Source: Mycobacterium deserti | GTDB taxonomy: Bacteria; Actinomycetota; Actinomycetes; Mycobacteriales; Mycobacteriaceae | Direction: 5' to 3' | Assembly: GCF_025345615.1 (NCBI RefSeq) | Contig: NZ_JAODWD010000007.1 | Coordinates: forward strand, 1 to 64,000 | DNA length: 64,000 nucleotides | Part shown: piece by piece, positions 41,769 to 50,661 of the stretch | Position numbering within the stretch: position 1 is the first letter of the stretch | Layout of the letters: the number at the start of each line of letters is the position of its first letter | Position numbers and translations under genes: made by a program | Notes under the pieces: generated by a model | The model's input: the letters and a program-made list of their open reading frames with translations, nothing else | Database searches by the model: none | What the model was told of the DNA's origin: nothing

Positions 41769-44018
41769 GTGTCATCCGATACATCAGATAGCAAGCCGCC
41801 GAATCCCGAGACCGCTACCCAGAGCAGCGGAAGCGAGAGCGAGAACCCGGCGATCAAGACGCCGAAGCTCAAGGGCGGCGCTCCGCTGAAGAACCAGGAC
41901 TGGTGGCCGGACCAGATCGACGTTTCCGTACTGCACGCGCACTCGCCCAAGGGCAACCCGCTCGGCGAGGACTTCGACTACGCGGAGGAGTTCGCCAAGC
42001 TCGACGTCGAGGCGCTCAAGGCCGACGTGATCTCGGTGATCAACACCTCGCAGGATTGGTGGCCCGCCGACTACGGCAGCTACGCCGGCCTGTTCATCCG
42101 GATGAGCTGGCACGCCGCAGGCACCTACCGCACCTATGACGGACGCGGCGGCGCCGGCCAGGGCATGCAGCGGTTCGCTCCGCTCAACAGCTGGCCCGAC
42201 AACGCCAACCTCGACAAGGCCCGTCGCCTGCTGTGGCCGGTCAAGCAGAAGTACGGCAACAAGATCTCGTGGGCCGACCTGCTGGTCTTCGCCGGCAACT
42301 GCGCCCTCGAGTCGGCCGGCTTCAAGACGTTCGGGTTCGCGTTCGGTCGCCCCGATTTCTGGGAGCCCGAGGAGGTCATCTTCGGCGAGGAAGAGGAGTG
42401 GCTGGGCACCGACAAGCGCTATGCCGGCTCCGGTGACAGCGCGCGGGAACTCGAGGAGCGTTACGGCGCCACCACGATGGGGCTGATCTACGTCAACCCC
42501 GAGGGCCCGGAGGGCAAGCCGGATCCGTTGGCCGCCGCCCACGACATCCGTGTGACGTTCGGCCGGATGGCGATGAACGACGAGGAGACCGCCGCGCTGA
42601 TCGTCGGTGGCCACACCTTGGGCAAGACCCACGGCGCCGGCGACGGCGACCTGGTCGGTCCGGAGCCCGAGGGCGCGCCGATCGAGCAGCAGGGGCTGGG
42701 CTGGAAGTGCGCATTCGCGTCCGGCAAGGCAGGCGACACGATCACCAGCGGACTCGAGGTCGTGTGGACGCCCACGCCGACGCAGTGGAGCAACGGCTAC
42801 CTGGAGATGCTGTACGGCAACGAGTGGGAGCTGACCAAGAGTCCGGGCGGCGCTTGGCAGTTCGAGGCCAAGGACGCCGAAGCGACCATCCCGGATCCGT
42901 TCGGTGGGCCGCCTCGCAAGCCGACGATGCTGGTCACCGACGTCTCGATGCGGGTCGATCCGATCTACGGCAAGATCACCCGCCGCTGGCTCGATCATCC
43001 CGAGGAGATGAACGAGGCGTTCGCCAAGGCCTGGTACAAGTTGCTGCACCGCGACATGGGCCCGATCGACCGCTACCTGGGGCCGTGGGTCGCCGAGCCG
43101 CAGCTGTGGCAGGACCCGGTGCCCGACGTCGACCACGAGTTGGTCGACGAGGCGGACATCGCTTCGCTGAAGAGCAGGGTGCTCGACGCCGGTCTGTCGG
43201 TGCCGCAGCTGGTCAAAACCGCATGGTCGGCCGCGAGCAGCTTCCGCAGCACCGACAAGCGGGGCGGCGCGAACGGGGCCAGGCTTCGCCTGGAGCCGCA
43301 GCGCAGCTGGGAGGTCAACGAGCCCTCCGAGCTCACCAAGGTGCTGCCCGTCCTCGAGCGGATCCAGCAGGAGTTCAACGCCTCGGCAACGGGCGGCAAG
43401 AAGATCTCGCTGGCCGATCTGATCGTGCTGGCCGGATCCGCAGCGGTCGAGAAGGCCGCCAAGGACGCCGGCTTCGAGATCAATGTGCATTTCGCGCCGG
43501 GACGCACCGATGCCTCGCAGGAGAGCACGGACGTGGAGTCGTTCGCGGTTCTCGAACCGCGCGCCGACGGGTTCCGCAACTACGTGCGCCCCGGTGAGAA
43601 GGAGCAGCTGGAGAAGCATCTGCTCGAGCGGGCCTACCTGCTCGACGTGACCGCGCCCGAGCTGACCGTTCTGATCGGCGGTCTGCGTGCGCTGAACGCC
43701 AACCACGGCGGCACCAAGCACGGGGTGTTCACCGACCGGCCGGGCGTGCTGAGCAACGACTTCTTCGTCAACCTGCTCGATATGGGCACGGAGTGGAAGT
43801 CGTCGGCGTCGGCGGAGAACGTCTATGAGGGTGTGGACCGGGCGACCGGTGCGACCAAGTGGACCGCGACCGCCAACGACCTGGTGTTCGGGTCGCACTC
43901 GGTGTTGCGCTCACTGGCCGAGGTGTACGCCGCGGACGACAACAAGGGCAAGTTCGTCGAGGACTTCGTCGCCGCGTGGGTCAAGGTCATGAACAACGAC
44001 CGGTTCGACCTGAAGTAA
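41769..44018 (+). CDS. katG: Catalase-peroxidase KatG
   Basis: 749 aa; GTG with GGAAGGA upstream. A duplicated haem peroxidase with active N-terminal half: Arg111, Trp114 and His115 in FIRMSWHAAGTY form the distal site; Tyr241 (LIYVNPEGP) and Met267 (FGRMAMND) complete the Trp-Tyr-Met cross-link; His282 (GGHTLGKTHG) is the haem ligand. The residue matching Ser315 of M. tuberculosis KatG, whose change gives isoniazid resistance, is a serine here (ITSGLEVVW). It destroys peroxide and has broad peroxidase activity. It is directly downstream of furA, and a GC-rich hairpin follows the stop. Confidence 0.98.
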   Translation: MSSDTSDSKPPNPETATQSSGSESENPAIKTPKLKGGAPLKNQDWWPDQIDVSVLHAHSPKGNPLGEDFDYAEEFAKLDVEALKADVISVINTSQDWWPADYGSYAGLFIRMSWHAAGTYRTYDGRGGAGQGMQRFAPLNSWPDNANLDKARRLLWPVKQKYGNKISWADLLVFAGNCALESAGFKTFGFAFGRPDFWEPEEVIFGEEEEWLGTDKRYAGSGDSARELEERYGATTMGLIYVNPEGPEGKPDPLAAAHDIRVTFGRMAMNDEETAALIVGGHTLGKTHGAGDGDLVGPEPEGAPIEQQGLGWKCAFASGKAGDTITSGLEVVWTPTPTQWSNGYLEMLYGNEWELTKSPGGAWQFEAKDAEATIPDPFGGPPRKPTMLVTDVSMRVDPIYGKITRRWLDHPEEMNEAFAKAWYKLLHRDMGPIDRYLGPWVAEPQLWQDPVPDVDHELVDEADIASLKSRVLDAGLSVPQLVKTAWSAASSFRSTDKRGGANGARLRLEPQRSWEVNEPSELTKVLPVLERIQQEFNASATGGKKISLADLIVLAGSAAVEKAAKDAGFEINVHFAPGRTDASQESTDVESFAVLEPRADGFRNYVRPGEKEQLEKHLLERAYLLDVTAPELTVLIGGLRALNANHGGTKHGVFTDRPGVLSNDFFVNLLDMGTEWKSSASAENVYEGVDRATGATKWTATANDLVFGSHSVLRSLAEVYAADDNKGKFVEDFVAAWVKVMNNDRFDLK

Positions 44019-44043
44019 CACGCCGATCGTCACCGACACTGTG

Positions 44044-44080
44044 CGGCACCCCGCGGGCTCACCGGGCTCGCGGGGTGTCG
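44044..44080 (+). terminator. Hairpin terminator after katG
   Basis: Nine perfect pairs CACCCCGCG / CGCGGGGTG, extendable on both sides with few mismatches; no U-tract. It starts 26 nt after the katG stop and ends at the start codon proposed for the next gene. Confidence 0.6.
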
Positions 44081-44829
44081 TGCGTTCGCAGGCTCTCCCC
44101 TTCCTGTTGCTGTCGATTCGTGGTGAGGACGCCGCCGCCGACGACGAGTACTCGGCGATGATGCGTTTCGCCGGCCTCGATACCACTGGCATGCACCGCA
44201 TTCGCCTGACCCACGAGCCGCTCGGGGACATCGATCTCGCGGAGTGGTCCGGTGTGATCCTGGGCGGCGGGCCTTACAACGTCAGCGACAACCCCGCTGC
44301 CAAGTCGGACACTCAGCGACGGGTCGAATCGGAGCTGCTGCCATTGATCGAAGACATCGTCGAGCGCGACTTCCCGTTTCTGGGCTGCTGTTACGGTGTC
44401 GGCACGCTGGGCACGGTCGTCGGCGCCACCATCGACAAGACGCACCCCGAGCCCGTCGGCGGCATGGCCGTCGCGATGTCGGCGGCGGGCCGCGACGATC
44501 CGCTCTTCGCGGGTGCGCCCGACGTCTTCGACGCCTACGGCGGCCACAAGGAGGCCGCATCCAGCCTGCCGTCCGAGGCCGTCTGTCTCGCGTCGTCGGC
44601 CGACTGCCCCGTGCAGGCGTTCCGGGTGAAGCACAACGTGTACGCCACCCAGTTCCACCCCGAACTCGACATCAGCGGCATCTGCACGCGCATCGATGTG
44701 TACAAGGACTACGGCTACTTCGCGCCCGAGTCCGCCGAGGCGCTCAAATCAGCTGTGCAGCAATGGAATGTGACGTATCCACCAGTGATTCTCGAACGGT
44801 TCGTCGCGCGATACTCGCGGCGGGACTGA
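44080..44829 (+). CDS. Class I glutamine amidotransferase-like protein
   Basis: 249 aa. The triad of class I amidotransferases is present: nucleophile Cys in FLGCCYGVGTLG and His-Glu in ATQFHPELD. No synthetase domain is attached, as in stand-alone GMP-synthase-like amidotransferases and gamma-glutamyl hydrolase relatives, so the ammonia acceptor is unknown. The GTG at 44080 was chosen over one at 44041 because the stretch between encodes the katG terminator hairpin and has no homology. Confidence 0.88.
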   Translation: MRSQALPFLLLSIRGEDAAADDEYSAMMRFAGLDTTGMHRIRLTHEPLGDIDLAEWSGVILGGGPYNVSDNPAAKSDTQRRVESELLPLIEDIVERDFPFLGCCYGVGTLGTVVGATIDKTHPEPVGGMAVAMSAAGRDDPLFAGAPDVFDAYGGHKEAASSLPSEAVCLASSADCPVQAFRVKHNVYATQFHPELDISGICTRIDVYKDYGYFAPESAEALKSAVQQWNVTYPPVILERFVARYSRRD

Positions 44830-44850
44830 GACGCAGGATTGGCCTGGGCT

Positions 44851-45540
44851 GTGCCCGGGCACTCCATAGCCGTGCAGACCGTCGAATACTCCCCCGGCCG
44901 CTCCGCCGATGTCCTCGGCGACCAGGCGCAACCAACCGTCCTCATGTGGCATGGTGCCCAGACCGACTCGCGAGCCGCGATGAGTCCGCTTGCCCAACGG
45001 GTGCACGGGCACGGGCTGGCGGTAGTGCTGGCGGACTGGGATTCGCACGCCGACGACGGGGGCAGGGCGGACCTGCTGGCCTCGGCGCGGTTCGCGCAGC
45101 AGCGCGCCGACGGCCGGCCGTTGTGTCTCGTCGGCTGGTCGATGGGCGGTCTCGCTGCGGCGGGGCTGACGTTGCACGCCCGCCGGTCCGGTGTGGCCGT
45201 GGCCCATGCGGTATGTCTTGCAGGGGCATTCATGGCACGCGACCCGATTTCGGGCGCGCCGCTGCCCACCTCGTTCGGCGACGAATCCCCGACACCGTTC
45301 ACGCTGTTGCACGGCGCAGACGACGACGTGATACCGCCCGACGCCAGCAGGGAATTCGCCGAGACGCTGCAAAACAACGACTGGCCGGTCGACTGCACGG
45401 TCCTTGCCGCCGATCATGGTTCGATCGCCGGTGCGGAGTACGACCCGACGGCCGACCGTTATTCACCCGCGTCGGACGCGCCCGCGCTCGCCATCGCGGA
45501 CGACGTGGCAGCGCGTATCGCCACTGTCTTTGGCGACTAG
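44851..45540 (+). CDS. Alpha/beta hydrolase (dienelactone hydrolase-like)
   Basis: 229 aa from GTG; other in-frame starts are TTG 44839 and GTG 44872. Nucleophile elbow LVGWSMGGLAA (Ser), acid candidate in HGADDDVIPPD and histidine in AADHGSIAG give a complete triad, and the early MWHGAQTDSR carries the oxyanion region. It looks like a small soluble esterase or dienelactone-hydrolase relative; no substrate can be assigned. It follows the amidotransferase gene and overlaps the end of the convergent DUF899 gene by 4 nt. Confidence 0.85.
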   Translation: MPGHSIAVQTVEYSPGRSADVLGDQAQPTVLMWHGAQTDSRAAMSPLAQRVHGHGLAVVLADWDSHADDGGRADLLASARFAQQRADGRPLCLVGWSMGGLAAAGLTLHARRSGVAVAHAVCLAGAFMARDPISGAPLPTSFGDESPTPFTLLHGADDDVIPPDASREFAETLQNNDWPVDCTVLAADHGSIAGAEYDPTADRYSPASDAPALAIADDVAARIATVFGD

Positions 45541-46289
45541 GGCTCCCGCGGCGGCCGCTGATCGTCGCGATCGTTCGGGTCGGGGTCGCCGAACCAACGC
45601 CACGGTGTGTGTTCGGCGTAAGTGTCATGCCAGCTCCACCACTCGTAGGGCGGGCTCTGCGGGTAGCCCTGCGGGGAGTCCTCCCAATTCTCCTGGCGAC
45701 CCAGCGCGGTCATGTCGAGCAAATGCCAGGTGCCGACGAATATCTCGTCGCCACGGCCGCTGATGAAATACGTGCGATAGATCCGGCCGTCGTCATCGCG
45801 GATGAACGCATTGGTGCCATGCCAGTCCTTCACGCCGAAATCCACGTCGAAGGCTGCCTCATCTGTGGGGAGGATGGTGTACCAGGGATGGCGCCAGCCC
45901 ATCTTGGCCTTCATCCGCTCGAGATCGTGTTGGGTGGCGCGCGAGGCGTAGACGAAGGTGGTATCGCGGGCATTGAGGTGCGCGAGGTGGGGGACGTGGT
46001 CGGCCATCAATGAACAACCGGCGCACCCGTGCTCGGGCCAGTCGCCGGTCCCCGGCTCGATGAACGCGCGATACACGATCAACTGGCGACGACCGTCGAA
46101 CAGGTCGAGCAGGCTCACCTTCCCCTGTGGCCCCTCGAAGACGTAGTCCTTGTCGAGCGCCATCCATGGCATCCGTCGCCGCTGCGCTGCCAACGCGTCA
46201 CGGGCCCGCATGACCTCCTTCTCCCTGCCGAGCATGTCGTTGCGCGCCGCGTCCCACTCCTGCGCCGAAACGATCGGGGGTGTCTTCAT
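45537..46289 (-). CDS. DUF899 thioredoxin-like protein
   Basis: 250 aa; ATG overlaps the preceding stop (ATGA), so translation is coupled to the ArsR-SRPBCC gene. DUF899 proteins have a thioredoxin-like fold; here the Cys pair region is HGCAGCSLMADHVPHLAHL (Cys-x-x-Cys), after a YRAFIEPGTGDWPEHG segment typical of the family. A redox or peroxiredoxin-like role is usually assumed but not shown. The C-terminal WWSWHDTYAEHTP is also family-typical. It is co-regulated with an ArsR-type repressor fusion. Confidence 0.88.
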   Translation of the reverse strand: MKTPPIVSAQEWDAARNDMLGREKEVMRARDALAAQRRRMPWMALDKDYVFEGPQGKVSLLDLFDGRRQLIVYRAFIEPGTGDWPEHGCAGCSLMADHVPHLAHLNARDTTFVYASRATQHDLERMKAKMGWRHPWYTILPTDEAAFDVDFGVKDWHGTNAFIRDDDGRIYRTYFISGRGDEIFVGTWHLLDMTALGRQENWEDSPQGYPQSPPYEWWSWHDTYAEHTPWRWFGDPDPNDRDDQRPPREP

Positions 46290-47098
46290 CAGGCGGCCTC
46301 CAGTCCGCTCTTGAGGTTGGCGAGCTTCCACGGCCAGCCGCCGGAGATCAATTGACGGACAGTGCTTTCGGGTGGGAAGTCGTCGTGGGTGACCGTCAAC
46401 TTGACCATGCCCTTCTCGACTGGCTCCAGCTCGAACGTCACTTTGGAACGGTTCTCTTGTGCTGCCTTCTGGACGGTTTCGGCATCGATGCCCAGCTGCG
46501 TCAGTTCGGGGACGAACGTGTGAAAGGTGAACGCGAGGCGGCGGTACGGCTCGTTCTCGAGGATCACTTGTTCGGGGCTTTCAATCCGCACGCCGCTGTC
46601 GGCCCAGACGTACGACGAACCCTTTTCCCAGTCCGACTCGATCCCATGCCCCATGTAGCGGGTCGAGAACGCCGGATCAGTGATGGCCTGCCACAAGCGT
46701 TCTGGGGTGGTCTTGATGTACGTGGTGTAGACGAAATCGGGGCTGCCGCTCATCGGTGGATTCTCCAATGCTGTTTTGAGGTCTGCGAGTGTCTGCACCC
46801 GCGCACGGTCGTACTGATTGATCCAGCGGTCGGCGATGGCGTTGATCGGTTCGGCATTGAGGTAGTGCAGCTTTTCTCTACCCCGCCACACCGTGGTGAT
46901 GAGGTTGGCCGCCTCCAGCACGGTCAGGTGCTTGCTGACCGACTGCCGTGCCATGTCGAGGTGCGCGCACAGATCTCGGAGGCTCTGTCCGCTGCGTTCG
47001 TTGAGGCTGTCGAGCAGCAGACGCCGACTGGGGTCGGCCAGCGCCTTGAACACCTCGTCCATCTCAACCATCTCCGTCATGCAGCCGTGTGGCTGCAT
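46289..47098 (-). CDS. ArsR-family repressor fused to an SRPBCC/AHSA1 domain
   Basis: 269 aa if the leaderless ATG at 47098 is used; ATG 47080 (MTEMVEMDEVF) is the alternative. N-terminal winged helix (FKALADPSRRLLLDSL, LDMARQSVSKHLTVLEAANLI) followed from about residue 120 by an AHSA1/START-like ligand-binding domain (FVYTTYIKTTPERLWQAITDPAF, GGWPWKLANLKSGL). The metal cysteines of ArsR sensors are absent, so ligand binding by the second domain probably sets DNA binding. The next gene, DUF899, overlaps by ATGA. A sigma-A type promoter and GGCTGCAT half-sites overlap its start, pointing to autoregulation. Confidence 0.9.
   Translation of the reverse strand: MQPHGCMTEMVEMDEVFKALADPSRRLLLDSLNERSGQSLRDLCAHLDMARQSVSKHLTVLEAANLITTVWRGREKLHYLNAEPINAIADRWINQYDRARVQTLADLKTALENPPMSGSPDFVYTTYIKTTPERLWQAITDPAFSTRYMGHGIESDWEKGSSYVWADSGVRIESPEQVILENEPYRRLAFTFHTFVPELTQLGIDAETVQKAAQENRSKVTFELEPVEKGMVKLTVTHDDFPPESTVRQLISGGWPWKLANLKSGLEAA
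47079..47098. promoter_or_regulatory. Perfect palindrome over the ArsR gene start, candidate operator O1
   Basis: ATGCAGCC-GTGT-GGCTGCAT, perfect 8-bp arms, covering both possible start codons of the ArsR-SRPBCC gene. An identical half-site is repeated at 47121-47128. Confidence 0.6.
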
Positions 47099-47103
47099 GA
47101 TTG

Positions 47104-47133
47104 ACAATAGGCAGCTAGCAGGCTGCATGTCAA
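47104..47133 (-). promoter_or_regulatory. Sigma-A-type promoter of the ArsR-SRPBCC/DUF899 operon with internal half-site
   Basis: Minus strand: TTGACA at 47133-47128, 18-nt spacer, TATTGT at 47109-47104. The predicted start point is at the ATG at 47098. The spacer begins with a second ATGCAGCC half-site and contains GCTAGCTGCC, an imperfect partner. Confidence 0.6.
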
Positions 47134-47145
47134 GGATCTCGGGTT

Positions 47146-48441
47146 GTGAGACTCCACTGCTTTGATGGAGTCATATCTTGGACCGCGTCACAGTTGGCCG
47201 CGTTGGCGACCAACAATGAGCGGTTGGAGGTGTTGTTTGACGAGTTGGCGGAGTTGGTGGGTCAGCGCAATGCGATCGACGCGCGCATCGTCGACATTGT
47301 CGCGGCGATCGATCACGGCAACCTGTGGGGTGTTACCGGTGCGCGGTCGGTGGCGGCGTTGGTGGCCTGGCGCACCGAGTCGTCGCTGAGGAATGCCAAA
47401 GCTGTTGCGGCGGTGGCGCACCGAGTGGCGGAACTCCCGCGTTGCGCCGAGCAGATGCGCGAGGGCCGGTTGTCGTTGGATCAGGTCGGGGTGATCGCAC
47501 AGAAGGCCGCGCCGGGGTCCGATGAGCATTACGCGAAGCTGGCGTCGGTGGCGACGGTCAGCCAACTGAACAAGGCTCTGGGACTGGAGCCGCGCCCAAA
47601 ACCCGAACCCAAGCCGGCACCGGAGCGATCGGTGACCAAGAGCAGCGACGAGCACGGCACGTATTGGCGGATCCGCCTGGGCGCCGAAGACTCGGCGATC
47701 GTCGATGCGGCGCTCAACGCGCATCGGGACGCGCTGATCGCGGACTGGAAACGCGCCCACTCGAACGGCTCCGCCGACGACGCGACCGGTGATGTGGATC
47801 TGCAAGTGAAGCCGCCGCTACCCAATGCCGGGGATGCGTTCATGAGCCTGGTGGAGGCCGGGTGGGATGTCGAGGTGGCGCGGCGCCCGCACGGGCAGCA
47901 CACCACGGTGGTCGTCCATGTCGATGTCGAGAAACGCATCGCGGCGCTGCATGTGGGGCCGGTGCTGTCTGACGCCGACCGGCAGTACCTGACCTGTGAT
48001 GCGACCTGTGAGGTGTGGTTCGAACGGAACGGCGAGCCCATCGGCGTCGGGCGCTCGACGCGGGCGGTCAGCCGCCGGCTGCGCCGCGTGTTGGAGTATC
48101 GCCACCCGACGTGTGCGGTGCCCGGCTGCGGGGCCACCCGCGGCTTGCACGCCCACATCGTGCATTGGGAAGACGGCGGGGTCACCGAGTTGGACAACCT
48201 GGTGCTGGTGTGCCCGTATCACCACCGGCTCCACCACCGCGGCGCCATCACCATCCGCGGACCCGCCGACAGCCTGGTCGTCACCGACAGTGACGGCAGA
48301 CCGCTGCCCGCAGGGTCGCTGGCCCGCCCACCGAACCGGCCCCCACCCGCGGTCGCGTCGTACCCCGGGCCGACCGGCGAACGCGCCGACTGGTGGTGGT
48401 ACCAACCCTTCGAACCGCAGACACCATCGAATAGCAACTAG
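47146..48441 (+). CDS. DUF222/HNH endonuclease-type protein of the 13E12 repeat family
   Basis: 431 aa. An N-terminal helical DUF222 domain (to about residue 280) is followed by an HNH nuclease domain: RHPTCAVPGCGATRGLHAHIVHW, then DNLVLVCPYHHRLHH, with both zinc CxxC/HxxH-type pairs and the catalytic His. These 13E12 proteins occur in many copies in mycobacterial genomes; in M. tuberculosis the REP13E12 repeats serve as integration sites for the phage-like element phiRv1. The protein's function is unproven. The GTG start lies 13 nt from the -35 of the divergent ArsR operon. Confidence 0.92.
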   Translation: MRLHCFDGVISWTASQLAALATNNERLEVLFDELAELVGQRNAIDARIVDIVAAIDHGNLWGVTGARSVAALVAWRTESSLRNAKAVAAVAHRVAELPRCAEQMREGRLSLDQVGVIAQKAAPGSDEHYAKLASVATVSQLNKALGLEPRPKPEPKPAPERSVTKSSDEHGTYWRIRLGAEDSAIVDAALNAHRDALIADWKRAHSNGSADDATGDVDLQVKPPLPNAGDAFMSLVEAGWDVEVARRPHGQHTTVVVHVDVEKRIAALHVGPVLSDADRQYLTCDATCEVWFERNGEPIGVGRSTRAVSRRLRRVLEYRHPTCAVPGCGATRGLHAHIVHWEDGGVTELDNLVLVCPYHHRLHHRGAITIRGPADSLVVTDSDGRPLPAGSLARPPNRPPPAVASYPGPTGERADWWWYQPFEPQTPSNSN

Positions 48442-48626
48442 GTGCGAGGTTCGCTTCGGCCCACCCGAATTCAGGAATCGACGACGCTGATTTCATCAAA
48501 GCCTGCGAGGGCCTGCTCGCGTCGCCGCTGACCAACCAACGGTGACTCACGAACGTGGCATCCACGCCGCTGAAGCGAGCGCATCTAGATCCCCCATCAC
48601 GCGGCAGCGTGTGGCAGTCTCGGCCC

Positions 48627-49763
48627 GTGGACCTGCCGCAGCCGGACCCGGACCTGCCCCACCTGGCCGACGTCGTTCCATCGGTACTGGCTGCGATGGG
48701 ATTCGACGGCTTCGACGGCCGGATTCCGCTGGACCGCGACGTCGCGGGCGCGTGCGTCCTGCTGATCGATGGCCTCGGTGCCGAACTGCTCGACACCTAC
48801 GCCGCCGACGCGCCCGTCCTTGCCGGACTGCGAGGCCGCACCCTTTCTGTCGGCTTCCCGTCCACCACGGCCGCTGGGCTGGCCGCGATCGGCACTGGGT
48901 GCCGCTCGGGTGAGCACGGGTTCGTGGGCTACTCCTTCCGGATGCACGGCGCCGGGGTGGTGAACGCGCTGCGGTGGCGTCCGCACCCGTGGGGCGCCGA
49001 CCTGCGCGAGGAGTTGGTGCCCGAACAGGTGCAACCGCTGCCGACGATGTTCGAGCGCGCCGCCGCGGCGGGAGTCGCGGTGAGCGTGATTTCCGGAGCG
49101 GAGTTCAGCGGATCCGGTTTGACGCGCGCAGTCCTGCGGGGCGGTCGCTACGTCGGAGTGCACGCACTCGGCGATCTGGCTGCCACCGTGCGAAACACCC
49201 TGAGCGAGAACGGTTTCTGCTACGCCTACCACAGTGAGCTCGACATGCTCGGCCACTTGTACGGACCCGGATCACCGCAGTGGCGAATGCAGTTGCGCCA
49301 TGTCGACCGATTGGTCGAATCGATTGTGGAGGATCTGCCGAGTGGCGGTCTGCTCGCAGTGGTCGCCGACCACGGCATGGTCTGGGTCGACCCCGAGCAG
49401 GTCGTCGATGTCGACGATCGTGGCGCGCTGCTCGACGGCGTTGTCGGCATCGGCGGTGAACCCCGCGCCCGGCATGTATACGCCGCAGAGGGAGCGAGCA
49501 GCCACGTGGTCGCGACCTGGCGGGAGATCCTCGGCGAGCGCGCGTGGGTGGTCTCACGCGATGAGGCGATCGCTGCAGGTTGGTTCGGTGAACGGGTGGC
49601 CGACGAGGTGTGGCACCGGATCGGCGACGTCGTCGCTGCCGCGCGGGGATCCGCGGTCATCGTGCGGCGGAAAGTCGAGCCGCTCGAATCGTCCCTGATC
49701 GGTCACCACGGCTCGTTGACATTTGCCGAACAGCAGGTGCCGTTGCTGCTCGCGTCCGGCTGA
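48627..49763 (+). CDS. Alkaline-phosphatase-superfamily phosphodiesterase/nucleotide pyrophosphatase-like protein
   Basis: 378 aa from GTG (GTG 48555 is an alternative). Metal sites of the nucleotide pyrophosphatase/phosphodiesterase type are recognisable: Asp in VLLIDGLGAELL, the nucleophile Thr in GFPSTTAAGLAAIGTG, Asp/His in HSELDMLGHLYG, Asp-His in VADHGMVWVD, and the last His in IGHHGSLTF. It should hydrolyse a phosphodiester or pyrophosphate. No signal peptide is seen, so it is probably cytosolic. Not in an operon. Confidence 0.87.
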   Translation: MDLPQPDPDLPHLADVVPSVLAAMGFDGFDGRIPLDRDVAGACVLLIDGLGAELLDTYAADAPVLAGLRGRTLSVGFPSTTAAGLAAIGTGCRSGEHGFVGYSFRMHGAGVVNALRWRPHPWGADLREELVPEQVQPLPTMFERAAAAGVAVSVISGAEFSGSGLTRAVLRGGRYVGVHALGDLAATVRNTLSENGFCYAYHSELDMLGHLYGPGSPQWRMQLRHVDRLVESIVEDLPSGGLLAVVADHGMVWVDPEQVVDVDDRGALLDGVVGIGGEPRARHVYAAEGASSHVVATWREILGERAWVVSRDEAIAAGWFGERVADEVWHRIGDVVAAARGSAVIVRRKVEPLESSLIGHHGSLTFAEQQVPLLLASG

Positions 49764-49796
49764 GCGGATCGCGTGCGGCGCACCGAAAACTATTGC

Positions 49797-49821
49797 AGTG
49801 CAGGTTAATTCGCTGCATTGA
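49797..49821. repeat. Imperfect inverted repeat after the phosphodiesterase gene
   Basis: CAGTGCAG-N9-CTGCATTG, 7 of 8 pairs, 34 nt after the stop codon in a 247-bp AT-richer gap with no recognisable gene. Possible terminator or regulatory site. Confidence 0.3.
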
Positions 49822-50010
49822 AGCCCGTGAGCCTGGCAGAAGTAGTTGCTACAGTTGCAGATTGACGTCGATTGGCACGTAGCTTTGCCACGGTCGGCGA
49901 ATATCTTGATTGCGCAACGGTTTCCGTGAAGTACCTAATAGAACCCCTGAGTTGTGTTCACCATCACAAATTTTGGCTCGCCACAAACGGCTCTGTTAGC
50001 GTCCGGCGAC

Positions 50011-50631
50011 ATGTTTGCTATCGCTACGTTGTTGACACTTGTCAACCAGGTGTCAGGCACGCCGTACGTCTCCGGCGGGGACAGCCCCGCGGGTACGGAC
50101 TGCTCAGGCCTGGTCTCCTGGGTGACAAACGCCGCGACAGGGCGCCCGGTTTACGGAGATCGCTTCCACACCGGAAACATCGAGAACGCCCTGCTCGCGC
50201 GCGGCTTCCAGCACGGTTCACAACCCGGCACCCTGGTGGTCGGGTGGAACAGCGGTCACACCGCGGTCACCCTCCCGGACGGCACCCCGGTGTCCTCCGG
50301 CGAAAGCGGAGGGGTGAAGGTCGGCGGTGGCGGTGCCTACCAGGACCAGTTCACCAATCACATGTTCCTGCCGATGCCCGCCGATCAGCCCGTTCCTCCC
50401 CCTCCTCCCGGCGCGCCGGCTCCCGTCGTGCTGATGGCCGGGCAACCCCCCGCGCCGCCGATAGCGCCACCGCCGCCGCCCCCGCCCGGCCCGTTCCTGG
50501 CGCCTCCGCCCGCACCCGCCCCGCCGATGGCGCCGCCGCCCCCGCCGCCTGCCGGCCCGTTGCCGCCGCCGCCCGCACCGGGCCTGCCCCCTGCGCCCGG
50601 CATGCCGCCGGCCCCGCCGCCTCCCGCCTGA
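50011..50631 (+). CDS. NlpC/P60-type cysteine hydrolase with long proline-rich tail
   Basis: 206 aa from ATG (an in-frame GTG at 49954 would add 19 residues). The catalytic core matches small phage-lysin-like NlpC/P60 or CHAP-like proteins found in mycobacteria: GTPYVSGGDSPAGTDCSGLVSW with the nucleophile Cys and NSGHTAVTLPDG with the His. Residues after about 130 are a Pro/Ala tail. No classical signal peptide is obvious in this start, so the export route is unclear. It is expected to cut peptidoglycan stem peptides or a related amide bond. Confidence 0.8.
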   Translation: MFAIATLLTLVNQVSGTPYVSGGDSPAGTDCSGLVSWVTNAATGRPVYGDRFHTGNIENALLARGFQHGSQPGTLVVGWNSGHTAVTLPDGTPVSSGESGGVKVGGGGAYQDQFTNHMFLPMPADQPVPPPPPGAPAPVVLMAGQPPAPPIAPPPPPPPGPFLAPPPAPAPPMAPPPPPPAGPLPPPPAPGLPPAPGMPPAPPPPA

Positions 50632-50661
50632 GGGCTGCGCCCGGAAGATAGCGTCTGCGGC

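Noticed and set aside
41784..43898. Long open frame (704 codons) antisense to katG
   Set aside because: Arises from the GC-skewed codon use of katG; no protein motif, while the + strand encodes an unmistakable KatG.
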